NCBI GenBank assembly: GCA_963573385.1
Contig: CAUYLG010041555.1
Location: 1 to 64,000, forward strand
Length of the DNA: 64,000 nucleotides
From: Cacajao melanocephalus
Lineage: Eukaryota; Chordata; Mammalia; Primates; Pitheciidae
Direction of reading: 5' to 3'
Numbering within the stretch: the stretch's first letter is position 1; each line of letters begins with the position of its first letter. Below, one piece after another: positions 18,226 to 32,539 of this stretch. The position numbers and the translations under genes are program-made. The notes beneath the pieces are model-generated. The model was not told the origin of the DNA and made no database searches. It saw nothing but the letters and a program-made list of their open reading frames with translations.

Positions 18226-18233
18226 ATCTATGG

Positions 18234-20489
18234 TGACTATTTGCTGAGTCCATAAGTGGGAAGTGGTCACCATCCTATTATAAATCATTTTGACAATTTG
18301 TCTTAAGTGCACTGGCTTACTGAGGTTTACCTGCCACTTTCTCTGCCCACAAAGCCTCACAAGCTGGCCTGTGTTCTATTCTCTGAAGATCCCATGCGCT
18401 GTAGTGTTTAGTGCTAACCTTTTGTAGTCTGAGAAAACCAGTGATGTGCTCTGTAAGTGAGATAGTATTCAGTGTGCAGAAGGCACTTGGCAGAACTATA
18501 AATCCATAGACTTTTGGAAATATCACTGAGATCCACAGGCTGGGAATCACAGAACTGAACCATTGAAAACATATGTGTGTGCTTTTATGTAATGATAACA
18601 TTTGGAGCTTTGGTCTTGGAACTTGATATTATGATCTGACATGCTTTTACACTTGAATCATCTCAGTGTGTACCTGATTCATGCCTTCATTACATACTTT
18701 TGACCTCTGAAATCCGTAAAGCTGATAAGGACTTGGGAAGGCTGCTCTCATAGCATGTAAATACTTGGAGAGCTGATGAATGTTCTGCTGTAGTGTTATA
18801 TATCCTTTCTGTCCAGCCCTTGAGGGATTGCTTATTAACATTTCATTATCCAGTCATCTGCCATTTCTGATGTTACTGACTAAAAAGTGTGCCCTGTAAC
18901 GTAACATCTAGTAGAGGACGTTGCTCCATCTTTTTACAGAGAAAAGCATGTGAAACAGCTGTAACTATTTAGGAAAGATGAGTAATGCAGAAAATAGTGC
19001 ATATTTGCAGGTTTTAAAAGGCTTATTTCCTCTTTTACCAAAAACTAAAGAAAATCAGCCTGCAGGTTTAGATCTTTGAAGATAAATGCATTTTAACTTT
19101 TATTTCTTCAATAGAGATTCCTAAGATGTTAGTATTCTGAAGCATTTTTACTACCATTGTTTGTATTCAGCATCAGAATAAAAATCAAATAATTTGAGTA
19201 TGATAGAGCTGTTAGTTGGAGGGTCTGCTTGAGGGTAGGGAGGCTCAAGAGACCCAGATCTGAAACTCAGCAGCCTCTCAAAAAGGTAGTTTTGACTTGG
19301 AGGCTTGGTAAGATATTGTCATAACTGGACTGGAAATGGAAGTGAGAAGAGGTGGATTTGTGGCATGATCCACATTAGACTCTGAGCTCCTTGAGGGCAG
19401 AGAATGTGCTCATTTTTATCTTTAGCATTTGGCACTGTACTTGATATATTCTAGTTACTCAGTAGATGTTGGCTGAGTGACTAGAGAAAAGAAAGCTGGT
19501 GAAGATAGACGTAGAGCAAACACGGCAGTGGTGAAAGGTTGATGAAATTGTCATAAAAAGATGAAGTTTTAAAAATTAGGTGGAAACCACAGGGTGTGTC
19601 TACAGGCAGCCACCAAAACTGCAGTTGCAATAAAATAAAACATTAAGAAAAAAAATTTGAGAAGCTTTAACAAAAATACTTACTTGGCTTTGGAGCTAAA
19701 ATTCCACAGCTGTAATGAGGGAAAATGCTCTGCCCAGCAGCCTGGGTAATGAATAAAAAGAATTTTCAGAGTGAAAAGAAATCAACAAGCTCCATGACTC
19801 GCCGCAGAAAGGCCAATTGCTGCCTCCCACCATCTTTTGACAAGAACGACATTTACCCACCCATGCCAGGCTTCTAAAATAAATTGATAATGTTTGCACT
19901 TACTGTATTAGTAGAATGTCTTGATATAGAATGAAAGTGTCTTAAATTTCTTAGCTACTAGGAAGCACATTTTTTAGCTGTGTTTGGAACAGTGAGTATT
20001 CTTAGATTTTCATCAGCATTCGTGTCTAGATGTCTTTGGAATAATTTGTTGTGTTCTGATCCTGAGAGTTGATTATGTGTTCCCTTTACCATTTCTGAAA
20101 GATGTAATTCGCATGAAAGCTATTAAACAAGGAGGGTTATTTGATTCTTATTTACTATTTCATTCCACTTTTACAATTATGTGTGTATATTGAAGTTCAG
20201 AATGCCCTGTCTAAATTTTAGGTTGAAAACAGGAAGTAGTGACTAAATTTAAGTGTGTTTTCTTATTTGAGGGATTAAAACCCTTGTTTTGGAGTGTGTT
20301 TTGTTTTGTTTTGGTCATCACTCCCAATTTAAATGCTATTGTTATCTCTGGTGGCCTGAGCAGTATGAAACGTCAGCTTGTGGAGAACAATAACTTGTGT
20401 TAAGCATGTATCTAAGGCCAGTCCCGATGTAATTCTTCACTGCAGAATGTCTGTGAATGGCATTTCATCAGAAAATTTAACGTAGAATT
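18234..20489. other. Intronic sequence, mostly unclassified
   Basis: No gene. Holds an L2 remnant (19374-19485) and, at about 19090-19191, the segment resembled by an insertion near 20.6 kb. Confidence 0.55.
19374..19485 (+). repeat. L2 LINE 3'-end remnant
   Basis: TTAGACTCTGAGCTCCTTGA, GGGCAGAGAATGTGC, GGCACTGTACTTGATA and CAGTAGATGTTGGCTGAGTG track the L2 3' end. Confidence 0.85.
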
Positions 20490-21145
20490 TTTGGTTCATA
20501 TGATCCAGCAATTCCATTCCTGGGTATAAACCCAAGAGAATTGAAACCCTATGCTGGGGTGGGGGTTGGACTCATTATAACTTCGTAAATTCTTGAGATT
20601 TTAGTGTTCTTAGAAGGATTTCTATATCAAATATATCCAGCATCAAAATAAAAATCAAATAGACATATTTGTAACAGCATTATTCACAGTTGCCAAAAGG
20701 TGGAAACAACCTAAATATCAGTATCAACTGTCGAATAAACAAAATATGGCATACCCATACAGTGGAATATTATACAACCATAAATAGGAATGAAGTACTG
20801 ATACCTGCTACAACACGGATGAACCTTGAAACACTATGTTTTATGAAAAAAGCCAATTCGGAAATACTACAATATGCATGAGTCTTTTTATATGAAATGC
20901 ACAAAATAGGCAAATCCATAAAGACAGAAAATAGATTATGCTTGTCCAGAGCTGGTGCGTGTGTGTGGGCAGGATTGGAGGGGTGACTGCTGATATGCAC
21001 AGGACTTCTTTTTGGAGTAATGAAAATGTTCTGGGATTAGATAGTGGTGATGGTTGCACAGCCCTATGAATATACTAAAACTCAGTGAAATGTATACTTT
21101 AAATGAGTGTATTGTGCAATATGTGAATTAAATTTTAATTTTAAA
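20490..21145 (+). mobile_element. L1M 3'-end fragment with a foreign insert
   Basis: 20490-20556 (GATCCAGCAATTCCATTCCT, GGGTATAAACCC) and 20661-21145 (GTAACAGCATTATTCACAGT, GGAATATTATACAACCATAA, TTCTTTTTGGAGTAATGAAA, ending AATATGTGAATTAAATTT) are consecutive parts of an L1M 3' end. About 105 bases between them are not L1. Confidence 0.85.
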
Positions 21146-21462
21146 ACATAGGGGGTGGAAATGTCTGGAGTAGGGAGCAAGCAACATGCCCAGCAGGACA
21201 TTATTCTCTTGAGTTTCAGATTTGTAGTACTGTAATGCTAACAGCATGGTTTGCCTGGCTGATAAGGGATAGGAAAAAAAAAATCAAAAGCTGGACCACA
21301 GGAGACCAGGCTTCTCGTCTTGACCAAATGCATTTCTACTGTGCAACCTTGTAGGTTGGGAGGAGAGGAGTGGGAAAAACTGTATATTCTTTTCATAACA
21401 AAATGATTGAGTATTTGGGGAAGGATGAGAGAAAAAGAGTTATATGTTTAAAAACAGAAATA

Positions 21463-21596
21463 GGCCAGGCAGGTGTAGTGGTTCATGCCTGTAATCCTAG
21501 CACTTTGGGATGACTGAGGTAGGTGGATCACTTGAACTCAGGAATCCCAGACCAGCCTGGGCACCATAGTGAGACCCCATCCCTGCAAAAAAAAAT
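21463..21596 (+). mobile_element. Alu left-arm fragment
   Basis: GGCCAGGCAGGTGTAGTGG to GAGACCCCATCCCTGC followed by A-rich sequence; only the left monomer is present. Confidence 0.85.
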
Positions 21597-22504
21597 TAAT
21601 AATAATAAAAAATAAGAAAATATTTAAAAACACAGAAATAAACATTATTCCTCAGGATGAGGATGTACATGTATGGTTAATTCCAAATACTGAACCAGGC
21701 AGGGTTTTGACTTCAGCTTAGCTAGACACCCCTTGGCCTCTCTGCCATGGCATTCCCAGCTCTCTGTCAGAATAGCAAATCATAGCTGACATTTGCTTTT
21801 CCAGAAAGAACACTCTTTTGCCCTACTCTGCTGTCAGCCTGGCTTTTTTGACCAGATTTACCTGTTCTTTGTAGTGGGAGACAGCTGTGCAATAGATGGG
21901 AGCTTGAGGGAGCCCAGAAACCTTTTCTAGGACCACAGCAGCACTCATTCATCACTCAGAGAGGAAACAAGCAGTTTACAAGTTTTCACTGAAAAGTCAT
22001 CATTGTGTAGGTTTTCATGAAATAAAGGTTGTGTGAGCCATCACACAGGACTGTTTTCACGACAGCTCTCACAGAGGATGTTTGTTCCTTCCAGAAATGC
22101 TGGCAATATTGTAAGCTTTTCATCCCTCCTTTAGTAGAGCATTACTCTAGTGCTTTTCGAGTCTGATTCTGCTAAGAAGTAGGAAATGTTAAGAAGACAT
22201 TGTTCTAAAGAAATGATCCCCAAATATCACTACTAAGTGCCATGTATGACCACACACATTTATAAAATGTCTTATAAAACTGGGAGCAGTGCTGGATTTA
22301 TATCAAAGTTCAGTCTCAAAATCAATGCCATTTAAAATTGTAAAAACACTCTTAACTTGTTCTTTCAAATGCAGAACATTTGTATTGTGTTTGTTACATG
22401 CAGGGTACAGATACGGCATGTGACATTTGGTACACTGGCATTTTTAGAATGAAAATGAGTAACCCACTTTTTTCTTGCCTCTTCTCTTCCCTTCTCTGTC
22501 TGTA

Positions 22505-22652
22505 TTTTTCTTTTCTTTCTTTCTTTCTTTTCTTTCTTTTTCTTTCTCTTTTTCTTTTCTTTCTTTCTCTTTTTCTTTTCTTTCTTTCTCTTTTTCTTTT
22601 CTTTCTTTCTTTCTTTTCTTTTCTTTTCTTTTCTTTCTTTCTTTTTTTTTTT
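22505..22652 (+). repeat. Pure pyrimidine (TTTC)n tract
   Basis: About 148 bases of uninterrupted T and C, mainly TTTC and TTTTC. CTCTTTTTCTTTT recurs at 22546, 22567 and 22588, giving a 21-bp higher-order unit. Confidence 0.95.
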
Positions 22653-22939
22653 GACAGAGTCTTACTCTGTCACCTAGGCTGGAGTGGAGTGCAGTGGCGC
22701 AGTTGCAGCTTACTGCAGCCTCGACCTCCTGGGCTCAAGTGATCCTCCTGCCTCAGCCTCCTGTGTAGCTGGGACCACAGGTGCACCCCACCATGCCCAG
22801 CTAATTTTTAAGTTTTATATAGAGACAAGGTGTCAATCTGTTGCCCAGGCTGGTCTCGAACGCCTGAGCTCAAGCAGTCCTCCTGCCTCAGTCTCCCCAA
22901 AGTGCTGGGATTACAGGCATGAGCCATTGCATTGGGCCT
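22511..22939 (-). mobile_element. Alu (J-type) with expanded tail
   Basis: Antisense Alu body at 22643-22939 plus its tail, grown into a TTTC tract. The target duplication TGTCTGTATTTTTC (14 bp, perfect) at 22497-22510 and 22940-22953 encloses body and tract together. Confidence 0.94.
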
Positions 22940-22953
22940 TGTCTGTATTTTTC

Positions 22954-24849
22954 AAGGTCTTCATTTCTATTATTGTATTTAATTTGTTTTGGAGGTTTTT
23001 TTCTTACTCAGAATCCTGCCTCATCATTCTTTCTCTTTTGTGAGAGAAGAGCAACTTTTGTTTTCGGGCACTCTAATTTACAGGAAAATGATCGATACAA
23101 TTTATGCAGTTTTGTTTTCCAGAAAACCTTATTGTTTCAGCATTCGAGGTTATGCAGGTTTTGTGTCATTTCATTTCCCTGGAGCGCTTAACACATTTAA
23201 TGACAAAGACCAGCAATGGTGCTTTTCTGGTGTATGCAGCAGCTTGTTCTAAGGCATATGGTTTGAGAGTTGGCTCTACTTCATCATCTTATTTTTGTTT
23301 TTTTCTTGAGTGTTTTGGATCTATTTCCTCCATTGAGTCCAAGTTGTCTTGAGAGAAATCAAGAATGGTGTGAAGTATATTTAGCAGAGTCTCTCTTCCC
23401 AAATGGCAAAGTATGTGTTTGAAGAAATAAATAAGCCCATTCTAAGATATAACCCTATTTTCATGTTAACTTAGCTCTTTTCTTCTAAAGCTTCTGGGAT
23501 TGATATTTTTGGTAATGTGAACCAGCTGTTTGATGCCCTTTGAAAGTAACCGCCTTGCTGCATGGGTCAGTTTTCTGGTAGTGTATCACCAGCAAGGATA
23601 TCACACTCAGGTAGAAGGAAAATGAATGTTCCTTTTTGGAACATTTCGGAGGTTATAAATATATACCAAACAAACCAGTTTTCCTTAATAAATCACGTCA
23701 TAGATCTGTTTTCTCTAACATCTAGTAACTTTTGTGAAGCTCTTGAGTTACAACCTATACCAACTGTTGACCTTTTGCTTGTAGCTTTAAAATAATGTCT
23801 TCGTTTATCTTGCTTTATCCAAAAAGAAAATATTATGAGTAGGAGATTTTTCCTTTACCTATCAAACTATGTTTTAAACGTTTCAATGAAAATGTTTCTA
23901 AAATATTTATTCTCCTGCCTTATTAAACAGAACGATAAAAACTGTAATCAGTTCAAGAACACTCACGGTCATCATTATGAGAATCATTTAATAAATGGTG
24001 CTCTAATGCAGCAATGTCCTTAGGGCTCTTTGAAGTATGAGGAACTATTTGCCCCTAAGCTAAATGGCCCCAGACTGTTCTGTTGCAGTTGCTTCTGCCT
24101 TCCTTTTCAGCTGTCACTTCTGCTGTCATTGATTTGGGTTCACTCTTTGACCCTTTTTAACCCAGGGCAGAACTGAATGTCTAAAAATCAGACAGCAGAG
24201 TTGGTTAAATATGCAACCGGAGTATTTGTGTACAAAATAAAGGCTATGTTTCAAAGGGTGGCTTCAGTCTTCTACAGTAAATTTCATAGACTTTGAACGT
24301 TTCTTCTTCTTCTTTCTTTTGGCAAACTAAGACTTCCCTTGCTTATTGGGTCATCCCACAATTTGAAGCAATGTATAAGCGAGCCATTGCTATACTTCTA
24401 GGGTTGTTTATTGAATAAATGTAGTATATCAGGAAGTGATAAAAGAGAACCATTTTAAAACCTCTCCATATGTTTGATTAAAAGAAATAATATTCCTGTC
24501 TTTACACACTGAACCTTAATCTATTTTCATTTCTCTTCCTAACCTCTCATAAAGCAAATAATTGCCGTGACCTTTTTATCTAACATCTGAATTTTCCTTA
24601 TCTCATTTGTGTGTGTCCTTTAAGATTCAATGACAATACACAGTAATGTAGATAACATAATACTTTCTGTTGTGATTTTAGCACACTTTGTATAAATTAT
24701 ATCCTCAGGGTCCCCTTTATTCATATATTCTCCTTGCATCACCCACCCCAAGAGCTCTGTTTTATTAGATGAACATGATTTTTCTCCTTTGCCAAAATAC
24801 TTGGTTTTCTCTCCCCTCCCCATAGGCTTTATTTTCATAAATGTGTAGT
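22954..24849. other. Intronic sequence without recognised elements
   Basis: No gene or clear repeat seen. Several overlapping open frames at 22920-23350 have no family resemblance. Confidence 0.5.
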
Positions 24850-25540
24850 GATTTCACCTTTCCTGTAAAGTTGGCCAGCCTGCTTGATATGGAAATGAGC
24901 TTTACTGGTTTCTACTTCCCAGGGTCCATTCTAGAACTTCTCTTATGAATAGGAATCGCATTGACAAGCACCAGTCTCTTGGGCACAGTGGTTGTTTGTA
25001 AAGACAGCCTACACATGTTAGCCAAAACAATTTCACCCTTGAGTTACTTCAGAACTGGCTGGTGGATACCATCTGGTCCCAGTGATTTATCTACTCCTGG
25101 TTTGTTGATTAGATGCAGGGCATCATGTTTACCACTATTTGATCTAGTACCTCTGACCTGTGGAGTTCAGTGTTCTGGTTTGGAAATGCGCATCTCCTTA
25201 CAAGACAAAGAATTCATTCAGTCTCTCCACCATCTCCTTTTCAGCCCTGTGACTGTGATTAAGTGGCTCCTCTAACTGGCTTCCTCCCTTTGATAGAGCA
25301 AAAGAGCCTCTTACTATTGGCTTTGCAATCTCTTGCAAGTTGCTCCTGCCTCGATTTTATTTTGTGTTTAACCTGCTGTGCCTTATAAGATTTTCTGGAT
25401 TCCTTCTCTGGACTATTTTTTTTTCCTTAATCCCCTTCGCTGCTTTTTCTTCTTCCTTTCTTCTTCCTTTTAACCACAATGAACGTTCTCTCCTCTCTCC
25501 AGTCCTGACCCCACCTCCCTCCCAAATATAAGTAATTATT
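24850..25540 (-). mobile_element. CR1/L3-clade LINE fragment (reverse transcriptase region)
   Basis: On the minus strand, in broken frames and in the correct order, it encodes blocks typical of CR1-clade LINE proteins: QLARDCKANSKRLF (connector before the RT), LNEFFVL, LGPDGIHQPVLK (the GPDGIHP block), then VPKRLVLVNAIPIHKRS and DPGK..KPVKLIS, equivalents of the PIFKKG and DPGNYRPVSLTS motifs. Multiple stops show it is dead. The later YADD-containing part is absent. L2 is the main alternative; L3/CR1 fits better from memory. Confidence 0.75.
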
Positions 25541-27059
25541 CTGGGGCAACTATAAGTAAGTTTTTTCTTTCCCCTTTTTAAACCAGTCTCCAGGCATCTT
25601 GAGGGTTGTTTACTTTCTGAACTCCCTCAGTAATGCCCTGCTTTTGTCACAGCTTCTTACTCTAATATAGCAAAAACTATGTAATAGGTTTTGTACTTTT
25701 CTTTTCCTCTCTCATCATGTTGTTGAATTTAATATAGCTGTGTGATCACCATTAAACATTTGTTTATCCACACTTACTTGGTGTCCTAAGTCCTATATAC
25801 TACTCAGGACCAAGGCCAGGTATCTCTTGGGACACCTGTTCTTTCTTCCCTTCACCCTTTCACCCCTTGTACTCCCGTTCTGGAAACACTTGTTCAGGAA
25901 GTAATCATATTTTATGTCTCCAAATGTTGGCTGCAGGTCTTGGCAGGTAAGTATTATGCTGATGATTTTTTTCATTCATATCTGTGAAACTTATGCACAA
26001 ATATAAGAGGATAATGGGGAGAACTCTATGGTACCAATCTAAAGCTGAGTAGAGGAAGACCTATTTGACAAATATTTAATACATAAAGATAATATAAGGG
26101 AGGTGATCTGGTGATAAACTGACAGACACTCTAAGGTCGATATAGTCTCATCAGCAAGATCAAAAAATCAGCACTTAAGTGCATCACAGTGGTACAGAGA
26201 GCTGTCATTTCCATCTTTGTTCTTCCTTCCTTTGATGTGGTAGGGAACAAACTCCCTTCATCTCAGGGTGGATTTTTTTTTGTTTTGTTTTGTTTTTATT
26301 TGACATACATTTATCCTTAGACAGTGTAAATTTCCGAAGCATCTGCCTTTATTTCATAGAGTAGAGAGTTCTTTCAACACAATGATTGGCTATTAGGAAG
26401 AAATTGATCATTTTTCAGGATAGTGCAGCAGATATAGTGTATATTCTGGGCACACAATATATATATTTTTCAGACAGTTGCGTATCTGCTGAAGCAAATA
26501 GTGTCCTGTTTTAATATTTTGAATTTTATTCATGAATGTAGGTATTCTAGGATGCAAATGAATCATTTATATGTAGAAACCTTTGGATATTGTTGCTAAG
26601 TTGATCCCCCAAAATATTTGGTCAGACTATGTGAAATTGCTGACACTTGACCTATTTGGCCTAAAATAATGGCACTCGTATAAGAATCAATCTTTAATAC
26701 TTTGTTTCTATATAATCTCAAAGCTTTTAACAGAACCATTTCAAAAACTAAAGAAAAGATTCTGTAGCTCGTAATCCCAGAGCAGTATTGCAGTCTATAG
26801 CCTGAATTTTTATCAAGGGACTGTTTTGTCTTTCTGCTAAATAAAGCTAAATTTCCATTTGCTCTGTAATTTTTAGAAATACGTATTTCCAAAGACTAAA
26901 AATAATAGTAATGATAACAGTAGCACAATAGCAACAACAAGAAAACAAACACTCTGCCACTGGTTAAACATAGCTGAACTCTGAAACATAGGAAGGACCC
27001 CTTTTCTGAGAAATATATAGCATCTTCTGATATCAGTGTTCATAATAATAGCTATTGTT
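25541..27059. other. Intronic sequence without recognised elements
   Basis: AT-rich. No gene and no repeat I can name, apart from a TTTTG run near 26270-26300. Confidence 0.5.
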
Positions 27060-27208
27060 GACAGAGGAATACCGTATACTTTTAATGCTTCCAACAACTC
27101 TCTGACGTAGGTTCTATTTTTGTCCTTTTTTTACAGAAGATGAATTAGTCTCAGAGAAGTTGGGAGAGTGTCTCAGACTTGCACAGTGGGTAAGCAGCAG
27201 AACTGAGC
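27060..27208 (-). repeat. MIR SINE remnant
   Basis: CTGACGTAGGTTCTATTTTT, TTTTTACAGAAGATGAA and CAGCAGAACTGAGCC follow the reverse complement of MIR. Confidence 0.65.
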
Positions 27209-27212
27209 CTAA

Positions 27213-27447
27213 GCTGGGCATGGTGGCCACCAGGAGGTGGCTCCTGCGTGAAGCTGGGAGTTTCAGACTAGCCTGAGCAACACAGTGAGACCCTGTCTCT
27301 TAAAAAAGTGAAAAAAAAAAAAAAAGTTATGATAGTCCTAACTGTTCAGGAGGCTGAGGTGGGAGGATCATTTGAACACAGGAGTTTGAGGGTACAGTGA
27401 ACTATGATCATGCCAGTGCAGTCCAGTGTGGGTGACAGAGATATCTC
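27213..27447 (+). mobile_element. Alu (J-type), degraded
   Basis: Sense Alu with a rearranged left arm (GCTGGGCATGGTGG, then CAGACTAGCCTGAGCAACAC), a mid A-run and right arm to GGGTGACAGAG. Confidence 0.85.
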
Positions 27448-27459
27448 TAAAATTTTCTT

Positions 27460-27749
<290 letters not shown>

Positions 27750-28057
27750 TAAAAAGTGTTTTTTTAATTAAGAAAGAACTTAGCCTGAACTTGGGCTTGT
27801 TTACCTCTGAAGCTGTTATGCTTTGCACATAACATGATGCCTCCCTGCCTCAAAGACTCAACAGAGATTCCAATCAGAACATTTATAGCTCATTTCCCAC
27901 ATTGTTCTGACATGTACACTGTACTATATGTAGATAGTAAATCATGCTCCAGAGAAGCTTTTCTATTCTTTTGCATTTCCCAGTTATTGTGACTTTATCC
28001 ATTTTTTTTTACACTGAACTGTTCTGATTGAGTATCCTTGGTGATGTGGAGTGTCTT

Positions 28058-29210
<1,153 letters not shown>

Positions 29211-31560
29211 TCCTTCTTGTTCTAAGTTGCTACTTACTGGTGGAATAAAAAGAAGTTTGTGTTCTATATGCGATCCCAAGGCTACCAAATGTGTTAGTGC
29301 GGTATACCAATAAGCAAAATGCATCATGATTATTTCTTAATATAAGCTAATTTTGTCATAGTCCCTGATGTAATTTGTGTTATGTTTGTAGCCACAAATC
29401 ATGGAGCTATGAAGATTCATCTCATAATAATGAAACAATGGTTTTTTATAAGAGTATATATCCCACTTGCCCATACCCACCAAGTCATTAGGTCAAATGG
29501 AAGCTCAGACTTGGTGCCACTGAGCACCTTTTCCTATGTATATTTATGAAACTTGAGATTGAACTATTGTTCTTTTTCAAGCTCATGCAATTCTAGTATA
29601 GTCATTCTGTATAACTGAACTTACTCTGGTCCAGTAAATTTGGGTTAGGACAGTTCGTCTTTGTACTGGGCTATGTTAATCGTCATATATCAAAAATATT
29701 AATAGAAACACTCATGGACAAAAACATAAGCATGTTTTCTGGGTAATCTGGTGGAACTCATTCTTATTTAGGCAGTTCATTTGCAAAACTCAGGTCTTAT
29801 AATGCTGGATAGTTTGGCTTCAGCTTTTGAAATGGCCTTCCCCACATTGAAACTGATTTCAGAATATGATTTAATGTATGTGCTGCTGTTGCACTGCATA
29901 CAATTTGGGATTATGCTGTCTTGACTTAGAGTTAAAACCTAAGAGTAGCTAGATTAAAAAAATAAAACATGACCTTGCACGGTTTATGATCCAATGGAAG
30001 ATAAAGAGAACAAAGTGGGTTGTTCTCTGTTCTTTCGTACCTCTAGTTACTGATACTTTTTTAAGTACACTGCAGTGTTTACTATTTCAAACTGATAAGT
30101 ACAGCACTGCCAAGTATTATCTTTAAAACAAGACCGACATTTCATTCAGTTGTCATTTGTTCTCATCCTTGAAGGCAGTTTAAAAAACAATTATCTCTCA
30201 TTGGTTACTATGGGATCAGGAAAAACTAGGAGCTTATGTAAATATGTGTGTATCTGAAAGGAGAAGGTTACTTTTTTTTTTTTTATTTTCCTTTGAAGTA
30301 CCTTTAAGTATACTCTTAAAATATATCCTGAACTGCATATCATTATTTGTTTTCCACATAGGATGAAACATCCTCAAGCAGAGGGGCCAAAAGCAAGTAT
30401 ATTAAAGTGACTTACTCTTTTCTGGCAGAAGGTCCTGGTATAAAATTAGGTCCGTGAATGTTCCAAATGAGGTTGTATTTATTGCCCTCCTCTAAGAAAG
30501 GCTATTTTAATAATTTTTTGCTCTCACATCAAAGACTTTTCATGATAATTATAGTCAATAATTACAGTAGTAATGCTGCATGCCATCTGTGGGCTCTGTA
30601 ATGGAAACTAGGGAGAAAAACATGTCCCTGTGCTTGATGGGAGTTACCATAGAACCAAACGCCCAGGTGCCAGATCATTACTTGCATCAGTTGTAGGTGA
30701 CTCCCACTCCTGGCTCTTGGTCACATATACTGTCTTCTTTTTCTGCCTCCCTCCTTTGGCCCATTTCTTTCCATTTCTTTCTCTCTCTCTCCTGCACCTT
30801 AGTGGCACACTTCTAAGCTGCAGGCCTCTAAGGGGCAGGAGTGAGAAAGAACCTCTCTAACTCCCATGTTTGTTGCTCATCCTAAAGTAGCTGACAGGCC
30901 ACATTCTAGGAGTAGAGGAGTAATTGGAACCTCTTTGGGATCAAATGTTTGACCAAATTAATTGGTGTACCAGTGAGCAGTTGGGCCATTACCAAAAATG
31001 GTTAGCGAGGGCAAGCTAGACATTGAAATAATGGAATGAGCACCCACTCACCCAGTTGCACCAGGTCTGAGAAAGCTGTCTCATACTTTCAGTTTGTGAG
31101 CATCAGGTCTCAAGCTTGTCTGTGGGCCAGATTTCTGAAGTGCTGGTGTGTCTTTTAGGTTCTATGACAGGCATCACATTGTATAGTGACTCCGACATCA
31201 GCCCAATGGAAGGAACCCTAAGTTCTTAGAGGCTAAAATTAGAGTGGCTCCTATCCTTTCATCCATACCCAAAGCAAAAATGGTAACAGGCAGCTGTTTC
31301 ATTCTTGGTTACTTCTGCAGTAAAGAAGGCCAAGACACTTGCAATACACTTTCTGGAGCATTCATATCTATCTCTTTGGCCCAGTGGTGCCTAAGAGGCC
31401 CCTGGTATGATTAGGGGTATCTGAAGATGGCCAGGAATTGAACAGGCCTGACTTGAATGAGTGGTAAATGACTGGTTTCTCTCTTTTCGGTGTTACTTGC
31501 TGACAAAGGCAATAAGTTTAACATCTTCTTCTCTAAGGAAGTACATTTTTTTATGTCATG

Positions 31561-31592
31561 AGTAGACACATTAATAAGTAGACACATTAATA
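31561..31592 (+). repeat. Perfect 16-bp tandem duplication
   Basis: AGTAGACACATTAATA occurs twice with no gap and no mismatch. Confidence 0.98.
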
Positions 31593-32539
31593 CTTGAGTG
31601 CCTAAGATCTGGCTTTATTTTTCCTTCCTTGTGGTACTTAAGAAACCAGAGGAAAATGGTGGGTGGCTGCATGGCAGCCCAGCTGAAGAATTGGCTAATC
31701 AATACCTTGCCTTTGATTTCAGGCACCTTTTTATCAGAGTTTTACAGATCCCAGAAAAAACAGGGATTATTCCTAGCGTGTGCTGTAGAGGCACTGGGTG
31801 GTATCTCAAATCGTTCACTGTTGAGTGTATATCAGTCACTTGAGGGCATAATGCTGTCTTCTGCTGAGATCTCTGCTACAAAAATTGAACGGAGCGATGC
31901 CAATGATTTATTGACTATCCGAATATAAGTTTAGGGAAGCTTGTTATCAAGTGACCAGGTTAGGGCCTTTAAAAATCAAAGCAGTAAGATTGTGTGAGTT
32001 TTTTTTTTTTTTAAGAAGATTTGAATGTTTAATGACTTCTGATTTGTCAAGCCAAATAAATGAAACAGCATGTGTGTGGGAAGTCTTTGTTCTGCGGATT
32101 TTGCTTTGTTGACCAAGAAAGACGGCAGAACTAGGTCCCCAAGGCGTTTGTTTATTCACCCTTGCCTTGTCAGATTTTGTTCTGAGTCCGTGCTAATGTC
32201 TTCAGTAGTTTTGGTTGACTCAAAAAATAGACATAGTACATATGGCAATGTATAGGTTATATTTGAGTTTGCAACTCTCTCCTACTTTGTCCAAAGGCAC
32301 CTCCTATGACACATCTGTTGAAGTCCCAGAATGAGAAGAAACATGGGTTGCGTTGATTTGCCTGTTTAGCTTCATCTCTCCTCCTGTCTTTTGGACTTGA
32401 GTTGTTCCAAGATAAGATTAGAGGACCTCAGAGATCTTGTGGTGGGGAGGGGGTTGGAGGACTTCACATTATAGAGTAAGAAGGAGAGAAAAAGCCTAGA
32501 GAACAACAATAAAATCCATGTCTGTTCATCTTGTAATTT

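Noticed and set aside
22505..22652. Regular spacing of repeat units, considered as an array of spacers and repeats
   Set aside because: Simple TTTC microsatellite in a vertebrate Alu tail; nothing CRISPR-like.
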